A stretch of DNA of 64,000 bases from Parasponia andersonii (Eukaryota; Streptophyta; Magnoliopsida; Rosales; Cannabaceae). Within the stretch, counting starts at the first letter, position 1. Each line of letters begins with the position of its first letter. The stretch is from contig JXTB01000016.1 in assembly GCA_002914805.1 (NCBI GenBank), positions 1,800,366-1,864,365 of the forward strand. The letters run 5' to 3'. The position numbers and the translations under genes were made by a program. Positions 1-11,153 of this stretch are shown here, in pieces. The notes under the pieces were generated by a model, which was not told the DNA's origin, searched no databases, and was given only the letters and a program-made list of their open reading frames with translations.

Positions 1-69
1 ATATTGAAAAGAAAAGTTGCTTAGGCTATCCATCTCAAAAACAATTAAGTTCTAAAAATTTGAGCAAAA

Positions 70-84
70 AGTTCTGATACTAAT
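70..84 (-). other. primer binding site, initiator tRNA-Met type (decayed)
   Basis: Read on the minus strand directly after the LTR end, the sequence is ATTAGTATCAGAAC. It differs by a few bases from TGGTATCAGAGC, the usual plant Copia site complementary to the 3' end of initiator tRNA-Met. The position immediately next to the LTR is what gives it weight. Confidence 0.5.
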
Positions 85-1428
85 TGTTAGCTTAAGATTA
101 GATAACTCAAGAAGGGGGATGAATTGAGTTTTAAAAAATTTTACAAACTTTTCAAGATAAGTAAGTGAATTATGCAAGTAATGATAATATCAAGTGAAAA
201 TAGCTAAAATAACATACACAAAGCTCAAGGTAAATAAATTAATAAGATAGAGATAGAGAAATACAAACGTTATTTTTACGAGGTTCAATAAATACGACAG
301 TTTATCTACATCCTCGGCTTTTAGCAGCACACTTTGAGCTTTTCACTATTGGATTAAGAGAATAGGCTTGATTGACCCTTATACATAACGAGTGATTTCT
401 CCTTAGGCATACTCACGCCTTTACAATAGTCTTGATTCTGGCTCTATCACGCCTAACTCGGATTGTTTAGACTCCGGTACTAATCTCACCTAAATCGAAT
501 TGTTTATGAATCCGGTATCAACCTCACCTCATAATTATAATTTGGGTTTTACTGAATTACTCAACTAAAATCTCTCTCTTATGAAAATATTTGATACAAT
601 GTAAGTTTAGAGAGAATGATTGTAACCACAAAATATGTTCTAGTTTGGCTTAAGTGACTTTTATGAAAAAATGGATTTGAAAGCTTGGATCATAAAAATT
701 AATTTGAAGAATTTGACTATATAATATGAGCAATATAAGGATGTTCAAAAATTGAGTCTTAGAAAATCTTTTATTTATAAACTTGAATGAAAACTAGCCG
801 TTTTAAACCGTTTGATAGACAATATGTCATTTTTGGTATATCAAAAGTATATTTTTGGTTGACTGAAAATACTAGCCGTTGATAATGCAGTTTTAATGAT
901 TGAATTTAAAAAACTACTAAAAATCGGCAGAGAATCGATATACCAAAAACTAGGATTCGGTCCGCCAAAAATACCTAAGAGCATGTTTCAATTTTATTCA
1001 AGTCTTTTTCGATTCTTTTCAAAATTATGACTTCTAAAATTGATTTTTATGAAATATGGATACTATAGAAATTCATAAATTAATTTAAAACATGTGTAAA
1101 GTAAATGTTCAAACTTTAATTGAAGATAAACTAGTTTGACTGCATTGGTTTGAAAATTTCCTATTTTTAGAAAAATTTGAGCCATTAAGATCATATAATA
1201 TGTAAATAAGTATTTAAATACAAGAACTAAATATTTAACCTTTGTTATTCTAAGTCTTATATTCTTGATCTTTGTCTTTAAGCTCTTTTGCATAATCCAT
1301 CTTAAATGTCTTGTGATCCTTTCAATTCAGATTGCTATACACTCAAGTAGATTATTAGTTCTTTAATCATATGTTGTTAATCTTCAAAACATGAGTATAA
1401 TAATGATGATACAAAGCATAAGTCAACA
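85..1428 (-). mobile_element. LTR of a Copia-like (SIRE-type) retrotransposon, internal part off the left edge
   Basis: On the minus strand the segment opens with TGTTGACTTATGC and closes with GCTAACA, the TG...CA form of an LTR. A GGGGGATGAATTGAG-type stretch near 115-130 is common in plant Copia LTRs. Directly beyond the LTR end, at 70-84, is a primer-binding-site-like sequence. That makes this the 5' LTR of a minus-strand element whose internal region runs left out of the window. No open frame of substance is present. The boundaries come from terminal motifs only, because the partner LTR is not in view. The Copia/SIRE assignment is inference from general LTR appearance. Confidence 0.6.
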
Positions 1429-1507
1429 AATTTCAGTCTAATAGAATTAGCGGTGTTGCCTGCTATTAATGTAATTTTTGATAACAAGGCAATAGAGTTA
1501 TAAGGTA

Positions 1508-2068
1508 ATGGTTTATAAGAATTTTTTTTGGTTTCTTGTGATTTACTTAGGTACAGAGTATTTTGCTAAAGGAAACTACAATGATTTCCTAGAAATATTT
1601 GTAGTTTTCTGTGATTTACTTAGCTACATAGTATTTTGGAAAAACGAAACCACGATAGTTTGCAAAAAACCTTCGTGGTTTCCTGTGATTTATTTAGCTA
1701 GAGTGCATTATGCAAAAAGGAAACCTTAATGGTTTCTAGGAAATGTTCGTGGTTTCCTGTGATTTACTTACGTACGGGACATTCTGCTAAAGAAAACCAA
1801 ACTAGTTTCTAAGAAATCTTTGTGAGTTCTTGTGATTTACTTACGTACAAGATATTCTGTTAATAGAAAATCAAATTAGTTTTTATGAAATTTTTGTGGT
1901 TTTCTTTTAAAAAAATGACTTATTTATTAAAATGTCACCGATTTTTCTAGCTCACAAAGTATTTATAAAAATACCCTAAAAATGTTGAACGAAATTTTTA
2001 TTATTTTGAAAGGTCATAAATTTTGTAATATTTTTTTAAAAAAAAATAAGTAAAAGTGTCCAAAACTC
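1508..2068. mobile_element. truncated copy of a Mutator-like non-autonomous element with 74-bp tandem repeats
   Basis: The left part holds about five imperfect repeats of roughly 73-76 bp, each containing a version of TTTCCTGTGATTTACTTAG (near 1530, 1603, 1677, 1752 and 1827). The right part and the end CCAAAACTC match the right end of the full copy at 37998-38889, which carries the same repeats and has a 9-bp target duplication. The left terminus of that copy is missing here, so this one is truncated on the left. Open frames in the repeats are by-products of the periodicity and do not look coding. Confidence 0.65.
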
Positions 2069-2119
2069 AATAAAATATGCCATTCAAACTTAATTATTTT
2101 GTATTATTTCTTCCGTAGA

Positions 2120-2344
2120 AAATTGTCGCATAACTTTTGGGTCAAAGCACTCCCAAGTCCAATTCCCAAATTTGTTCGCCTGATATAGTCCAGGCCCAAA
2201 TCGTTTCTTTTTGGGCCTTTTTCAAGCCAATTACCTCGACCATTTGGTCCCCCGTTCTCCATCGATTCCCGTCTTTGGTCCCCCGCCTGTCGCTCGCCCA
2301 CCCTCTACAACCACCGGCAAAACCATTTCAGGTCAGGTTAACAC

Positions 2345-2379
<35 letters not shown>

Positions 2380-3290
2380 CACACACACACACATATATAT
2401 TCTTCTTGAGTTTCTAAGCTCAAAGAAACGGCTCGGATTTTTCTTTTTGGTGATTATATATATATATATATTGTGTTTGTGTGTGTGTGGGTTTTAGGGT
2501 TTTACATTTCTGATTCTCAATGTGGGTCTTTGTGTTTCTATTCCATGAACAGAAGCAACACCTAAAGCGTCTGAATCTTTAGCAAAATTGAGGATTGAGG
2601 AATTTATCATCCACCATGGCCACCTCACTGCTTCAAGGTCCTTTTCTATGATTCCGGGAATATCTGGTACACTTCAATATCTGGTACACTTCAAACCCAA
2701 ATTTATACAATAGGTTCATCTTTTTGTTGAAACTTTAGTTATCAATGAATTTTAGCTTACAGTTTTTGTTTTGGCTTCTAATGTTTAAGAAAATGGGAGC
2801 TTCTACTGTTAAATTTCGGATACCATTTTGAAATTCATGGAATTTTTTGGTCATTACTACTAGAGGGACAATGCATTATACTCTTTGGTTTCGATTTTCC
2901 TGATGCTTTAATTGATTTTGTTGTACCGAAAAGATGGCCTTTTGTGCTTTTGTATAGTGTATCTTTGGTAAGATATATGGGTTCCTCATGTTTTTTGACT
3001 TAGTTTACTGGATAAGTATAGCTTCCATAGCGGCTCATCATTTTAGACTTTTAGTTCATGAGAAGTTGAGGATTGTTTTCTTTACAAATTTAGGAGTACT
3101 GGAGTAAAGCTTTCCAACAAATCTGGGAAATGTTCTGCAGTGTCATTTCTGTGATCCAGGACTTTCTTTTGTGGTCAAACTCTAGTTCTATCGTGGAATT
3201 TTTTTTTTCAATAACTTCTGTATTGACTTGTCTGCAAATGTTAGATTCTTTAAATGGTTCCTCTTTGTTTTCCTGAGTTTCTATGCGCTC
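2120..3290 (+). pseudogene. duplicated 5' part of the mitochondrial S11 gene (promoter, exon 1, start of intron)
   Basis: This stretch aligns in order with about 33125-34240. The shared landmarks are the GGCCCAAA/TTTGGGCC block, the C-rich leader, the CT microsatellite, the sequence before the start codon, the end of exon 1 (CACCTCACTGCTTCAAGGTCC here) and the intron start with its ACCATTTTGAAATTCATGG segment. Most of exon 1 between the start codon region and CACCTCAC is deleted, so the targeting peptide reading frame is lost. The exon 1 splice donor context (ATCTG/GTAC) survives. No S11 exon 2 follows; the next gene is the PPR gene at 4126. It is a partial DNA-level duplication, since intron is included. 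Whether its promoter is active, and drives the PPR gene, cannot be seen. Confidence 0.8.
2343..2398. repeat. compound CT / TA / CA microsatellite
   Basis: A CT run is followed by a TA run and a CA run, in the duplicated S11 leader. The S11 gene itself has a CT run at the matching place (33316-33354), so the tract predates the duplication. Confidence 0.85.
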
Positions 3291-4125
3291 AAAAACTCAA
3301 CCAATGTCTTCTTTTAGCGAGAATATGTAGTTTTTTTTATATATATTTTTTATTTTTTACATTTTTATCAGGTTTAATGGATTTGTGGATGCTGTTGCAT
3401 GAATTGATTTCTTAAAGTAATTTTATCAATACTCCTTAATAGCATGAAGGAACTCCTTAAATTTGCAGTTTTGTTCATTTGTTTTCCATTGATTGTTTCA
3501 CTGGACCATCCTTTTTTCTTCTTGGGCTAATTACACTTTATTTTAAGATTGCTCTGTGGGATTTTCTTTTGAAGTTAGTCCTCTGGTTATTGGAAGATGA
3601 ATTTTTGTCTTGATTGTCATGAACTTTACCATATCTCAATATATATATGGCATCAAAATTTAGTAGTGTTTATATACTGTAATACCAGTTCTATCATTAG
3701 GTTCTTACTTGTTGAAAATGCACTAATTTTCAACCCCTTTTTTTCAGTTGACAAATGTTTGCTGTGGCTGGCATCATATTTAGGTAGTACCATTGCATGG
3801 TAAGGAAGCAAGTCTTTCGATAAAGTTTGATCATGAATGAGAATCAAGCTAAATTCTAATGGTTTGGTATCCCTTTTGAAATCAATCTCATGACGTTTGA
3901 AAAACATAAATCAAAGAGCTTCAAGAATTTGCATTTGGCTAGTTTCAAAACCAGGCCTTCATCTTTCATTAAAATGGAAACAACTAAACATTGTTTTCTT
4001 GTTTTTACTCTTTGTTTTTTCCAAGTTGAATTTTAGAAAACAACTTACCAAACACTTGGAAGTACAAATTTTGTGCTTCTAAACCATTTTTTTCAAATAA
4101 TAATTATAGTTAATGTTTCTAAATC

Positions 4126-5592
4126 ATGTGTTCAAACATGACAATTCGTGCCCTGAAAAGCATTCTCTTCCCAACCCAAAAGCCAAAACCGTCATCTCTC
4201 TCCACCTTCTCAACTTCCTCACCATGTAATGACCAAACTCCCATCTCAACTGTTGTTTCTGTCCTCACCCACCAACGCTCAAAATCTCGCTGGAGTAATC
4301 TTCGATCACTCTGTCCCAATGGTTTCAACCCAAAAGAATTTTCCCAGGTTGTCATTCACCTGAAAAACAATCCCCATCTAGTCCTCCGGTTCTTCAACTG
4401 GACCAAGCAAAAGTCCCTCTGCCAGCATGACCTCCTCTCTTATTCAACCATCATTCACATCCTCGCACGAGGTCGCCTCAAAGGCCAAGCCGTGATTCTG
4501 ATTCAAGAAGCTATCCGGGTTTCAGGGTCAGATGATGAGCTCGAATCGAAGCCGTTGAAAGTCTTCGAGTCCCTCGTGAAGACCTACAAGCAATGTGGCT
4601 CTGCTCCGTTTGTGTTCGATTTGTTAATCAAAGCTTGTTTGGAATCGAAGAAGATTGATTCTTCGATCAAGATTGTGAGAATGTTGCTATCTCGAAGTAT
4701 TAGGCCAAATTATAGTACCTGCAATTCGTTCATTCGAAATGTTTCGCAGTCCCATGGAGCTCCTGAAGGCTACATGATTTACAGAGAGATTTTTGGGTTA
4801 GATTGTGAAAGTAGGGAAGATAATGTGAGAAGGATTCCTAGTGTTAGGCCGAAAATAGAGACCTTAAATACTTTAATGGTAGCTTTTTATCAGGATGGTA
4901 TGGTGGACAAGGTGAAGGAGATTTGGGACCAAATAGCAGAATTGAATTGCAACCCTAACAGCTATAGTTACAGTATTTTGATGGCAGCGTACTGTGATGA
5001 GGAGAAAATGGATGAAGCAGAGGCTTTGTGGGAAGAAATGAGAGCAAAGAACATGGACCCTGATATTATGGCTTACAACACCATATTCAGTGGATTTTGC
5101 AGAATTGGAGAGATTGAAAAAGCTGAAAAATTTTTCAGAGAAATGACCATGAGTGGAATAGAGAGCACTTCTACCACACATGAACATATTCTAAGGGGAT
5201 ACTGCAAGACTGGAAATGTTGATTCAGCTCTACTTGTGTATAAGGATATGCGTGGAAAAGATTTTAGGCCTGATGCTTCAACAATGGTTGCATTGATTAG
5301 AGGGCTTTGTGATAAGAGTAGGGTTTTGGAAGCTTTAGATATTGTGAGAAGTGCAGAGAGACATTTTGGTTTGCATCCAACAAGGAAGAGTTTTGAGTCT
5401 CTGATAACAGGGTTATGTTCGGAAGGGAATATGGAAGAGGCTCTAAGGCTGCAGGCAGAAATGGTGTCAAAGGGGTTTAAACCGAGTTCTGAGATTTACA
5501 CTGCCTTTATATCTGGATATAGAAAACAAGGTAATTTGGAAATGGCTGATAAGTTGAAGAATGAGATGTTACAAACTCAGGTGTCCGTGTAA
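4126..5592 (+). CDS. P-class pentatricopeptide repeat (PPR) protein, organelle-targeted
   Basis: An uninterrupted single-exon frame encodes 488 residues, as is usual for plant PPR genes. At least seven 35-residue repeats run from about residue 246 to the C-terminus, starting near 246, 279, 314, 349, 384, 420 and 455, with typical cores such as NTIFSGFCRIGEIEKAEKFF. More diverged helical repeats probably precede them. No E, DYW or SMR domain follows, so it is P-class. PPR proteins bind organellar RNA and act in its processing, stability or translation; the RNA target cannot be read from here. The N-terminus (RALKSILFPTQ, then Ser-rich) looks like a mitochondrial or plastid presequence. A second Met at residue 5 (4138) is an equally good start. 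The closest relative I recall is Arabidopsis At2g15980, unverified. A duplicated S11 promoter lies 0.8-2 kb upstream. It is tail to tail with the CASPL5 gene. Confidence 0.95.
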   Translation: MCSNMTIRALKSILFPTQKPKPSSLSTFSTSSPCNDQTPISTVVSVLTHQRSKSRWSNLRSLCPNGFNPKEFSQVVIHLKNNPHLVLRFFNWTKQKSLCQHDLLSYSTIIHILARGRLKGQAVILIQEAIRVSGSDDELESKPLKVFESLVKTYKQCGSAPFVFDLLIKACLESKKIDSSIKIVRMLLSRSIRPNYSTCNSFIRNVSQSHGAPEGYMIYREIFGLDCESREDNVRRIPSVRPKIETLNTLMVAFYQDGMVDKVKEIWDQIAELNCNPNSYSYSILMAAYCDEEKMDEAEALWEEMRAKNMDPDIMAYNTIFSGFCRIGEIEKAEKFFREMTMSGIESTSTTHEHILRGYCKTGNVDSALLVYKDMRGKDFRPDASTMVALIRGLCDKSRVLEALDIVRSAERHFGLHPTRKSFESLITGLCSEGNMEEALRLQAEMVSKGFKPSSEIYTAFISGYRKQGNLEMADKLKNEMLQTQVSV

Positions 5593-5915
5593 GAGGGTTG
5601 GATGATTTTTGGCATTTGGCTTGAGAATTAAACTATCTTTCAGGCATGCTAGAGTTTCCTACTCTCAAAGATTGTAGGTTTCAGTGGGAGGAAAAAAAAA
5701 ATTCCCCTCTTTCGGGCACAACCAGTTACGAATTTCACGAGAGAATTGAGGAGTGAAGTAATTTATCGTCATGGTACAAGAACTTTTTGCAAAACTGGGG
5801 GACTGTAATGATGTCTTGGTCTCAACAATCCTTTTTCGTTTTCTTTTAAATGCTGAAACTGTATTACACATGTATGTTGATTGAACTATGGGAAAAGAGG
5901 AAATTTTTGCTTGTA

Positions 5916-5921
5916 AATAAA
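5916..5921 (+). terminator. possible poly(A) signal of the PPR gene
   Basis: AATAAA lies 324 bases after the PPR stop codon, in T-rich sequence. This is the canonical hexamer, but plant poly(A) signals are loose, so this is only a candidate. Confidence 0.3.
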
Positions 5922-6043
5922 GTACTGAATCATTCATTTTCAATTTGCTTGGTTGTAAAGTTTCCAGTTTTTATTAGCTCTAGGAACATTTACAATTCCA
6001 AACTGGAGTCATATACACAAAAGTATGACTATTACCATGTACC

Positions 6044-6070
6044 CAAAAAAAAAAAAAAAAAAAAAAAAAA
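6044..6070. repeat. A27 homopolymer between two convergent genes
   Basis: An uninterrupted run of A lies between the 3' ends of the PPR and CASPL5 genes. It could be a slippage-prone microsatellite or the tail of an old retro-inserted sequence. No target duplication was recognised. Confidence 0.8.
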
Positions 6071-6151
6071 GGACTATTAACACTTACATTTGGATCATAA
6101 ATTTCTGGAAGCTGGAAGGCAAGGCATAACCCCGAAACCAAGAGGGATTGA

Positions 6152-7810
6152 TTACAAAGAGGGAAGCAACCATAGATTGAAAAGAGACGAAGCCAAAGAC
6201 AAGAGCCATGAGAAGAAGGCCATTGCAGCAGATATCTGATACCTGCTGCAAAGTTTTGGAGGGCAATACGATCGATCGGCATGGAGCAGGAGATCCACAA
6301 CACTAGCCGTTGAGCAAGCTGCTGCCAGTGTGAGGACTGATAATAACTGTTTCAAATATAAATATTGAATCGATTAGAAATAGTACCAACAATAATTATG
6401 CTTATGCATCAGTACTTTATCGCAATAGACTAAAAAAATAATAAAAAGAAATCATCGCAAATCAATCAGGACAGGTTTCTTAATCGTCCTCCTATTGAAC
6501 ACTACAATAATCTTTGGAGAAGTGTATTAGTTTTGTTGTTAAAAAGAGTCTCGGTTGCTTACCCAATCTCCTACAACAATAATCAGCAATATTCCGGGCT
6601 GGCGAAGTGGGCATTTAACAAGAAGAGAGTATCCATCCACAAGTGCCAAAGTTAAACTCCACGGTATAACCAAACCCATGACCGTGACAAGGTAGCTGTA
6701 GTATTAAAATGTTAGCTACCGAAGAATGTTAAATATACCTCCCTTTTCATTCTTTTTAATATTTTCTAGTCTTATAGTGTAAATTTTATTATTTAATTTA
6801 ATATTTTAATAATATAAAATTATANNNAATAGAATTTACGTTTCAAACAATATGATTATAAAAAAAATTATAAAAGAAAGAATTATTAGCATTCCTAAAG
6901 AGAAACTAAGTTAAGAACTAAATTATAACATACATGGAGCATGAAAGACATGTTTATAGTTCGTAGTTGCTACTATAATCCTAACATACCGTACAATATG
7001 AAATGACTTAGTGGTGCTGGACCTACTGGTTTAGCCACTGTAACCGAGTCGTTGATTGTACTTTAAATAGGAAAAAATGGGTTGATTTGAATGCTTGTTC
7101 ATGGATTATTGGTGCAAAAGCGTTGTTATTGGCCTATTTCATAGTAAACTGACCCAGTCTATTATGAATAAAAGCACTGCTTTCTTTTCTTTTCTTTTTT
7201 TTTTTTTTTTCCTCTGAAGCCTTGTGGGTAATAGTGGTTATGAGTGAATTTTTATACAAAAGTAGGTTCAAAGTACTTGTGACGCAACCAAGATTTATCA
7301 CCTCAAGACCAGGGTCCGAAGAGGCAGAAGAAAGATAATCGTAATAACAGTAATACTATTTCACACATTTCTTTTTAATTTAAAGTGCAGAATTAAGTTA
7401 AGATACATTTCTCAAGAATTTAATTTAAGAACTGAGCACCCTATGCAATGTATACCCTTTCATTTAACCTCCACGTAACTACAAAAGGATCATACTACTG
7501 ATTTTCTGGCTTCGTTTCTGTTCAAATTCCAAGTTTAATTCCCATCAATTTTTATTGGATTAAAATGGAACTGAGTTTAATCGAAATGGGGATTTTGAAT
7601 TAACACCAAAATCTAACTGAAAAATAATATAGACATGTATAAAAACAGAGGTACCCATTAAAAAAAAAAGTGAAGTTACCAGAAAGCAGTGTAGCTATAA
7701 AACTCGACACCAAGAGACATTAAAAGAAGGGAAGCAGAGGAGAAAAGGGTCTGGCCCAATCTCAAAGAGAAGCTAGGAATTGTACCCAAAGAGCCAGGTA
7801 CCTCTTCCAT
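6152..7810 (-). CDS. CASP-like membrane protein, subfamily 5 (three exons)
   Basis: Exons on the minus strand are 7810-7680, 6695-6563 and 6346-6152. All introns are GT-AG, the phases match, and they join into 152 codons plus stop. Exon 1 gives a short cytoplasmic N-terminus (MEEVPGSLGTIPSFSLRLGQ) and the first membrane segment. Exon 2 contains MGLVIPWSLTLALVDGYSLL. Exon 3 contains LTLAAACSTASVVDLLLHAD and MAFFSWLLSLASSLFNLW. Four membrane segments sit near residues 15-35, 44-66, 78-105 and 127-148, with a Cys pair in the last extracellular loop (CPPKLC). Order and length fit the CASPL5 (UPF0497/MARVEL-like) family of plasma membrane proteins. CASPs scaffold Casparian strips; most CASPL5 members have no known role. 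Upstream, 7811-8050 is a CT-rich leader. A 3-base N run at 6825 lies in the first intron. Confidence 0.88.
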
Positions 7811-8292
7811 GGCAGCGTTTCACTACCGCTTTTAATGTTCTCAACTCTCAAGTTACGAAGTCTCATCCTCTTCCTTCAACTCTCTCCTCTCCCTAAATAA
7901 CATTCAAACCTTCATCCCTCAAGATCTGAAAAATCAAACAAAAGCACTCTTGTGCCACACCCACACTCTTCCTCCCTAAGTGATCATGAGAATTTTCCCG
8001 GAAAATAAAGGAGGAAAAAGAGAGAGAAAGCTAAAGGCTTTCTTTTAGGCTGTCTCTTCTCTCTACCGTTTGGTAGTTTGTTCCAGCAAAATTTTCAGGA
8101 GGGAGTTTTGGACTGATGGAGAGGTTTTTTATTTAATGCTGATTGGATAATTATGACAATTAATGCTCTTTTATTGATTATTGTTTGTTGGATTTGACAC
8201 TTGGTCCCTTCGTTACTTTTGTTTTTGGGTGACTCGTCGGCAAACCCATTTGCTTGAGAGAGCCTTTGCATCTTTTTTTTTTTTTTTTTTAT

Positions 8293-8612
8293 CTGATAAT
8301 ATCATTTTTATAAATTATATTTTAATTTTATATTTTATATTTTAATTATTCTTAATTTTAACTCTTAAATTTAGTATTTATTACAAATTTATATTCTAAT
8401 ATTAATTTAAAATAATTAATTTATTAAAATAATTTAATAAATTTATTCTGGTATCAATTTTTATAAAATTTATTTTCAATTTTTTAAATAATAACTTAGT
8501 AAATTAACTACTTTAAATTAGTATCGGATATAAATTTATAATAAATTTCAAATCTAACGATAAATGATTTTAATAATTAAAATATAATATATAATTTAAA
8601 CAAAATATAAAG
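8293..8612. mobile_element. hairpin MITE, copy 1 (truncated at right)
   Basis: This matches the complete copy at 40361-40729 over most of its length, including the TTTATTTTCAATTTTTTAAA centre and flanking TAACTTAGTAAATTAACT. The element is nearly palindromic throughout. The right terminal bases are missing and the sequence passes directly into the LTR starting at 8613. It is non-coding. Confidence 0.6.
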
Positions 8613-9313
8613 TGATCCGTTTCTATTAAATTCTATTTTAATATTTATTATATATATATATACGGACTAAAAACCAAAAAGTAAAACATCTGAATATTCT
8701 AGTTTCTGTCCAGAAACTTCTTCATTAATATGCATATTTTATATATTAAGAATATATTACTCTTTTCATTGGCCGTGTGATGTTGGCTACTTATCCTATT
8801 ATAATTTTACCATTGTATTAGTTAAGTATCTTACCAAAAGTGGTCTTTTTTAGGCAGTCTTCATTCCTTATAAATATAGGTATTAGGCCTTCGGTTATAA
8901 CGTATGAAAAATAACAAAGAAATCAGAAAGGGTGAAATATATAGTGGAGGGACCAACTGATAACGGTATAATAAAAGAGAGAAAAAGTGAGTAATAAAAA
9001 GAGTGTGTGTGTGTGAGTCCGCCAATTGCTAGAGGTACTATTCTATTATATTGTTGCCCATCTCGTCTTTGAGGGTGCGTTCTTAGTCGAGTTTAATCAT
9101 TGTATCCTGGAGAGAAAGCCATCATAAAACCTATTTCGCATCTAGATAGTGTCTGAAAGGGACAAAATCTTTCCTTACGGACAATGTTTATCTTGCTTCG
9201 ACTACCTTTCGCATTTTTTTTGTTATCTTTGCTGATGTTATTCGCAGTGATGTATGCATATTATTATTTTCAAGACTCATTGCAACGTCTATATTTATCA
9301 AATAAATTCAACA
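8613..9313 (+). repeat. 5' LTR of the decayed Copia element
   Basis: It shares long collinear blocks with 16146-16869, for example GTATCCTGGAG, AATCTTTCCTTACGGA and GCATATTATTATTTTCAAGA. It ends in AATTCAACA, while the partner ends in AATCTAACA. The left end is set by TG at 8613, after which the two copies become alignable. The 60-residue frame at 9184-9366 lies across the LTR end and is not a gene. Confidence 0.8.
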
Positions 9314-9679
9314 ATCGTAAGGAAAGATTAGATACGGATGTTGCTACTCATACACTTTTAATGTGAGGGTTAATCAACTATAGTTGTGATTAACAAAAAC
9401 TTCGAGAAGGTATGCCTAGATACTTATTGAATATTTTCTTATCTATTTAAAAATATTTTTCTCACTTGAAGTGATTATGAAATTTAATTTTTTTTTCAAA
9501 TTATAAAATTTATCCATATGTTAATGATTATTAACTTGGAAAAGTTGTGAAATATCATATTGATGTATATTTACTTTGAAATATTTTATTATTTGTGAAA
9601 TTCCAAAATTTGTGATTTATTATTGAGAAACAATTAAATTTATGGTCAATTGGTGATAATAAATTAATTTGTGAGAGAA

Positions 9680-10116
9680 GGTCCATAACATTTTAGGGAT
9701 GTGGTTGAGCATATTCATATTGAAGAAAAGAACAAAACTGATAGAGTCATAATTGAGAATGTCAAGGAGATAAATTCTAAAGGCTTATGAAGTAGAGGGC
9801 AATATTAGTTAGAGGCTCAAAATAATTTTGAAATGATTATTATTATTTCCAATAAATTACTTAGAAGGACTATGATTCTTATTAAACGAAATTGAGTTTG
9901 CTTTGTATTGGAAAATCTTGATTGATATTTCATTTAGATGAGACATAATTAGGAAGACGAGTCTTTATTATACTAATTTAGTTGAAATGAGTGAATTTTA
10001 TTCACAATTATGGTCTCCCATGAGAGCAATAAATTTTTGGTAGAATATAGAGATAGAAATATATTTTGTGGTTATAGGCTAGTAAGAGAAGAGGAAGAGT
10101 AAATCATTACGAGTGT

Positions 10117-10156
<40 letters not shown>

Positions 10157-11153
10157 TAGTTTTGAATTAGTGTAGAATTCTTCTTAGAATAATTTCTAGG
10201 AAATTTCTCTCATTTTCTAATGTATTTCACGTCCCAAGAATTTGTTACAACATTATGTCCCTATATGTGTTAAGCGAAGCTAGTTGGGAGTATCCTTTGA
10301 GGAAGATAAAAATTTAATGATAATGTGATTATTAGAAAATTATATTGCTCTAATGATATGTTCTTTTTGGATGTTAAAAGATTCATAAATTTGAGAGAAT
10401 ATCCTCTTATCCTTTGTGATGGACTCAATTGGTGTTTGGAATGGTAAATTGGGTTAGATGAATTTTCTAACATAAAGAGATGAAATAATATGATTTACAG
10501 TTTAATTTATCTGATAGTAATGTTGAGAAGTATGATGTTTTGAGGATAAATCAACAAGAAAACATGTAAATTTTTTGAGAGAAAAATTAAATTACTCTAT
10601 TTAATTCGTAGAAGATATCATTAAGATGTGCTAAATTGTACCAATTAAATGATAAGGACAAAGAAGGTGAGATATACTTGTGGGGTACACAGCTAAGGAA
10701 TAATATTTTCTTTAGTAAGGAATATAGGATAATCCATGAGTTCACGTCTCCTTACTCTTCAAAATTCAATGGAGTTATTGAGATGAAGAACATAATACTC
10801 AAATATATAGAGAATGCAAAGTTTGTGAGTTTTGGAGCTACAATAAACTTGTGAGAGAGACTATTCTTTTAACTTATTAGATTCAAAATAAGATACCCAA
10901 TAACAAGATGATTAGACCATATGAATTGTTAAAGGGTTATGTATATACTGCATAATACCTTAAAGTGTAGGGATTCTTACTAAGGTTCTAATAAGCCTAA
11001 TGGAAAGATATTTGGACCAAGAATATTTGATTGCATGATTATTGGGTATGTTTAAAATATTACAAATTTTAGATTCTAGATTTTGGGGAGTGTTAGTGGA
11101 TTTGATTCTAATACTATTTTGAGTTCAAGAATAGAGAATTCTTTGAGAATGTT
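9680..11153 (+). pseudogene. Copia gag-integrase remnants
   Basis: Near 9715 a degenerate frame resembles the end of Copia gag. At 10636-10854 a readable piece contains RIIHEFTSPYSSKFNGVIEM, the integrase core region where functional elements have [19 protein letters not shown]. Near 11035-11150 a frame resembling DCMIIGY and FDSNTILSSR matches the Copia segment after integrase. Stops and frameshifts occur throughout. A TA microsatellite (10119-10154) sits inside. Confidence 0.7.
10119..10154. repeat. AT microsatellite
   Basis: A pure dinucleotide run of about 18 units within the Copia remnant. Confidence 0.9.

Noticed and set aside
1530..1850. CRISPR-like array
   Set aside because: Repeats of 73-76 bases are directly adjacent and diverged, with no unique spacers; this is a transposon-internal tandem array in a plant genome.
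2137..2409. 90-codon frame as a small gene
   Set aside because: It lies in the duplicated S11 leader and runs into CT and TA microsatellites; there is no conservation with the functional locus frame.
4873..5187. 104-codon minus-strand frame
   Set aside because: Antisense shadow of the PPR gene, which is intact and conserved on the other strand.
9184..9366. 60-codon frame as a small membrane protein
   Set aside because: It straddles the LTR end at 9313 of the Copia element, and the matching frame in the 3' LTR is broken.
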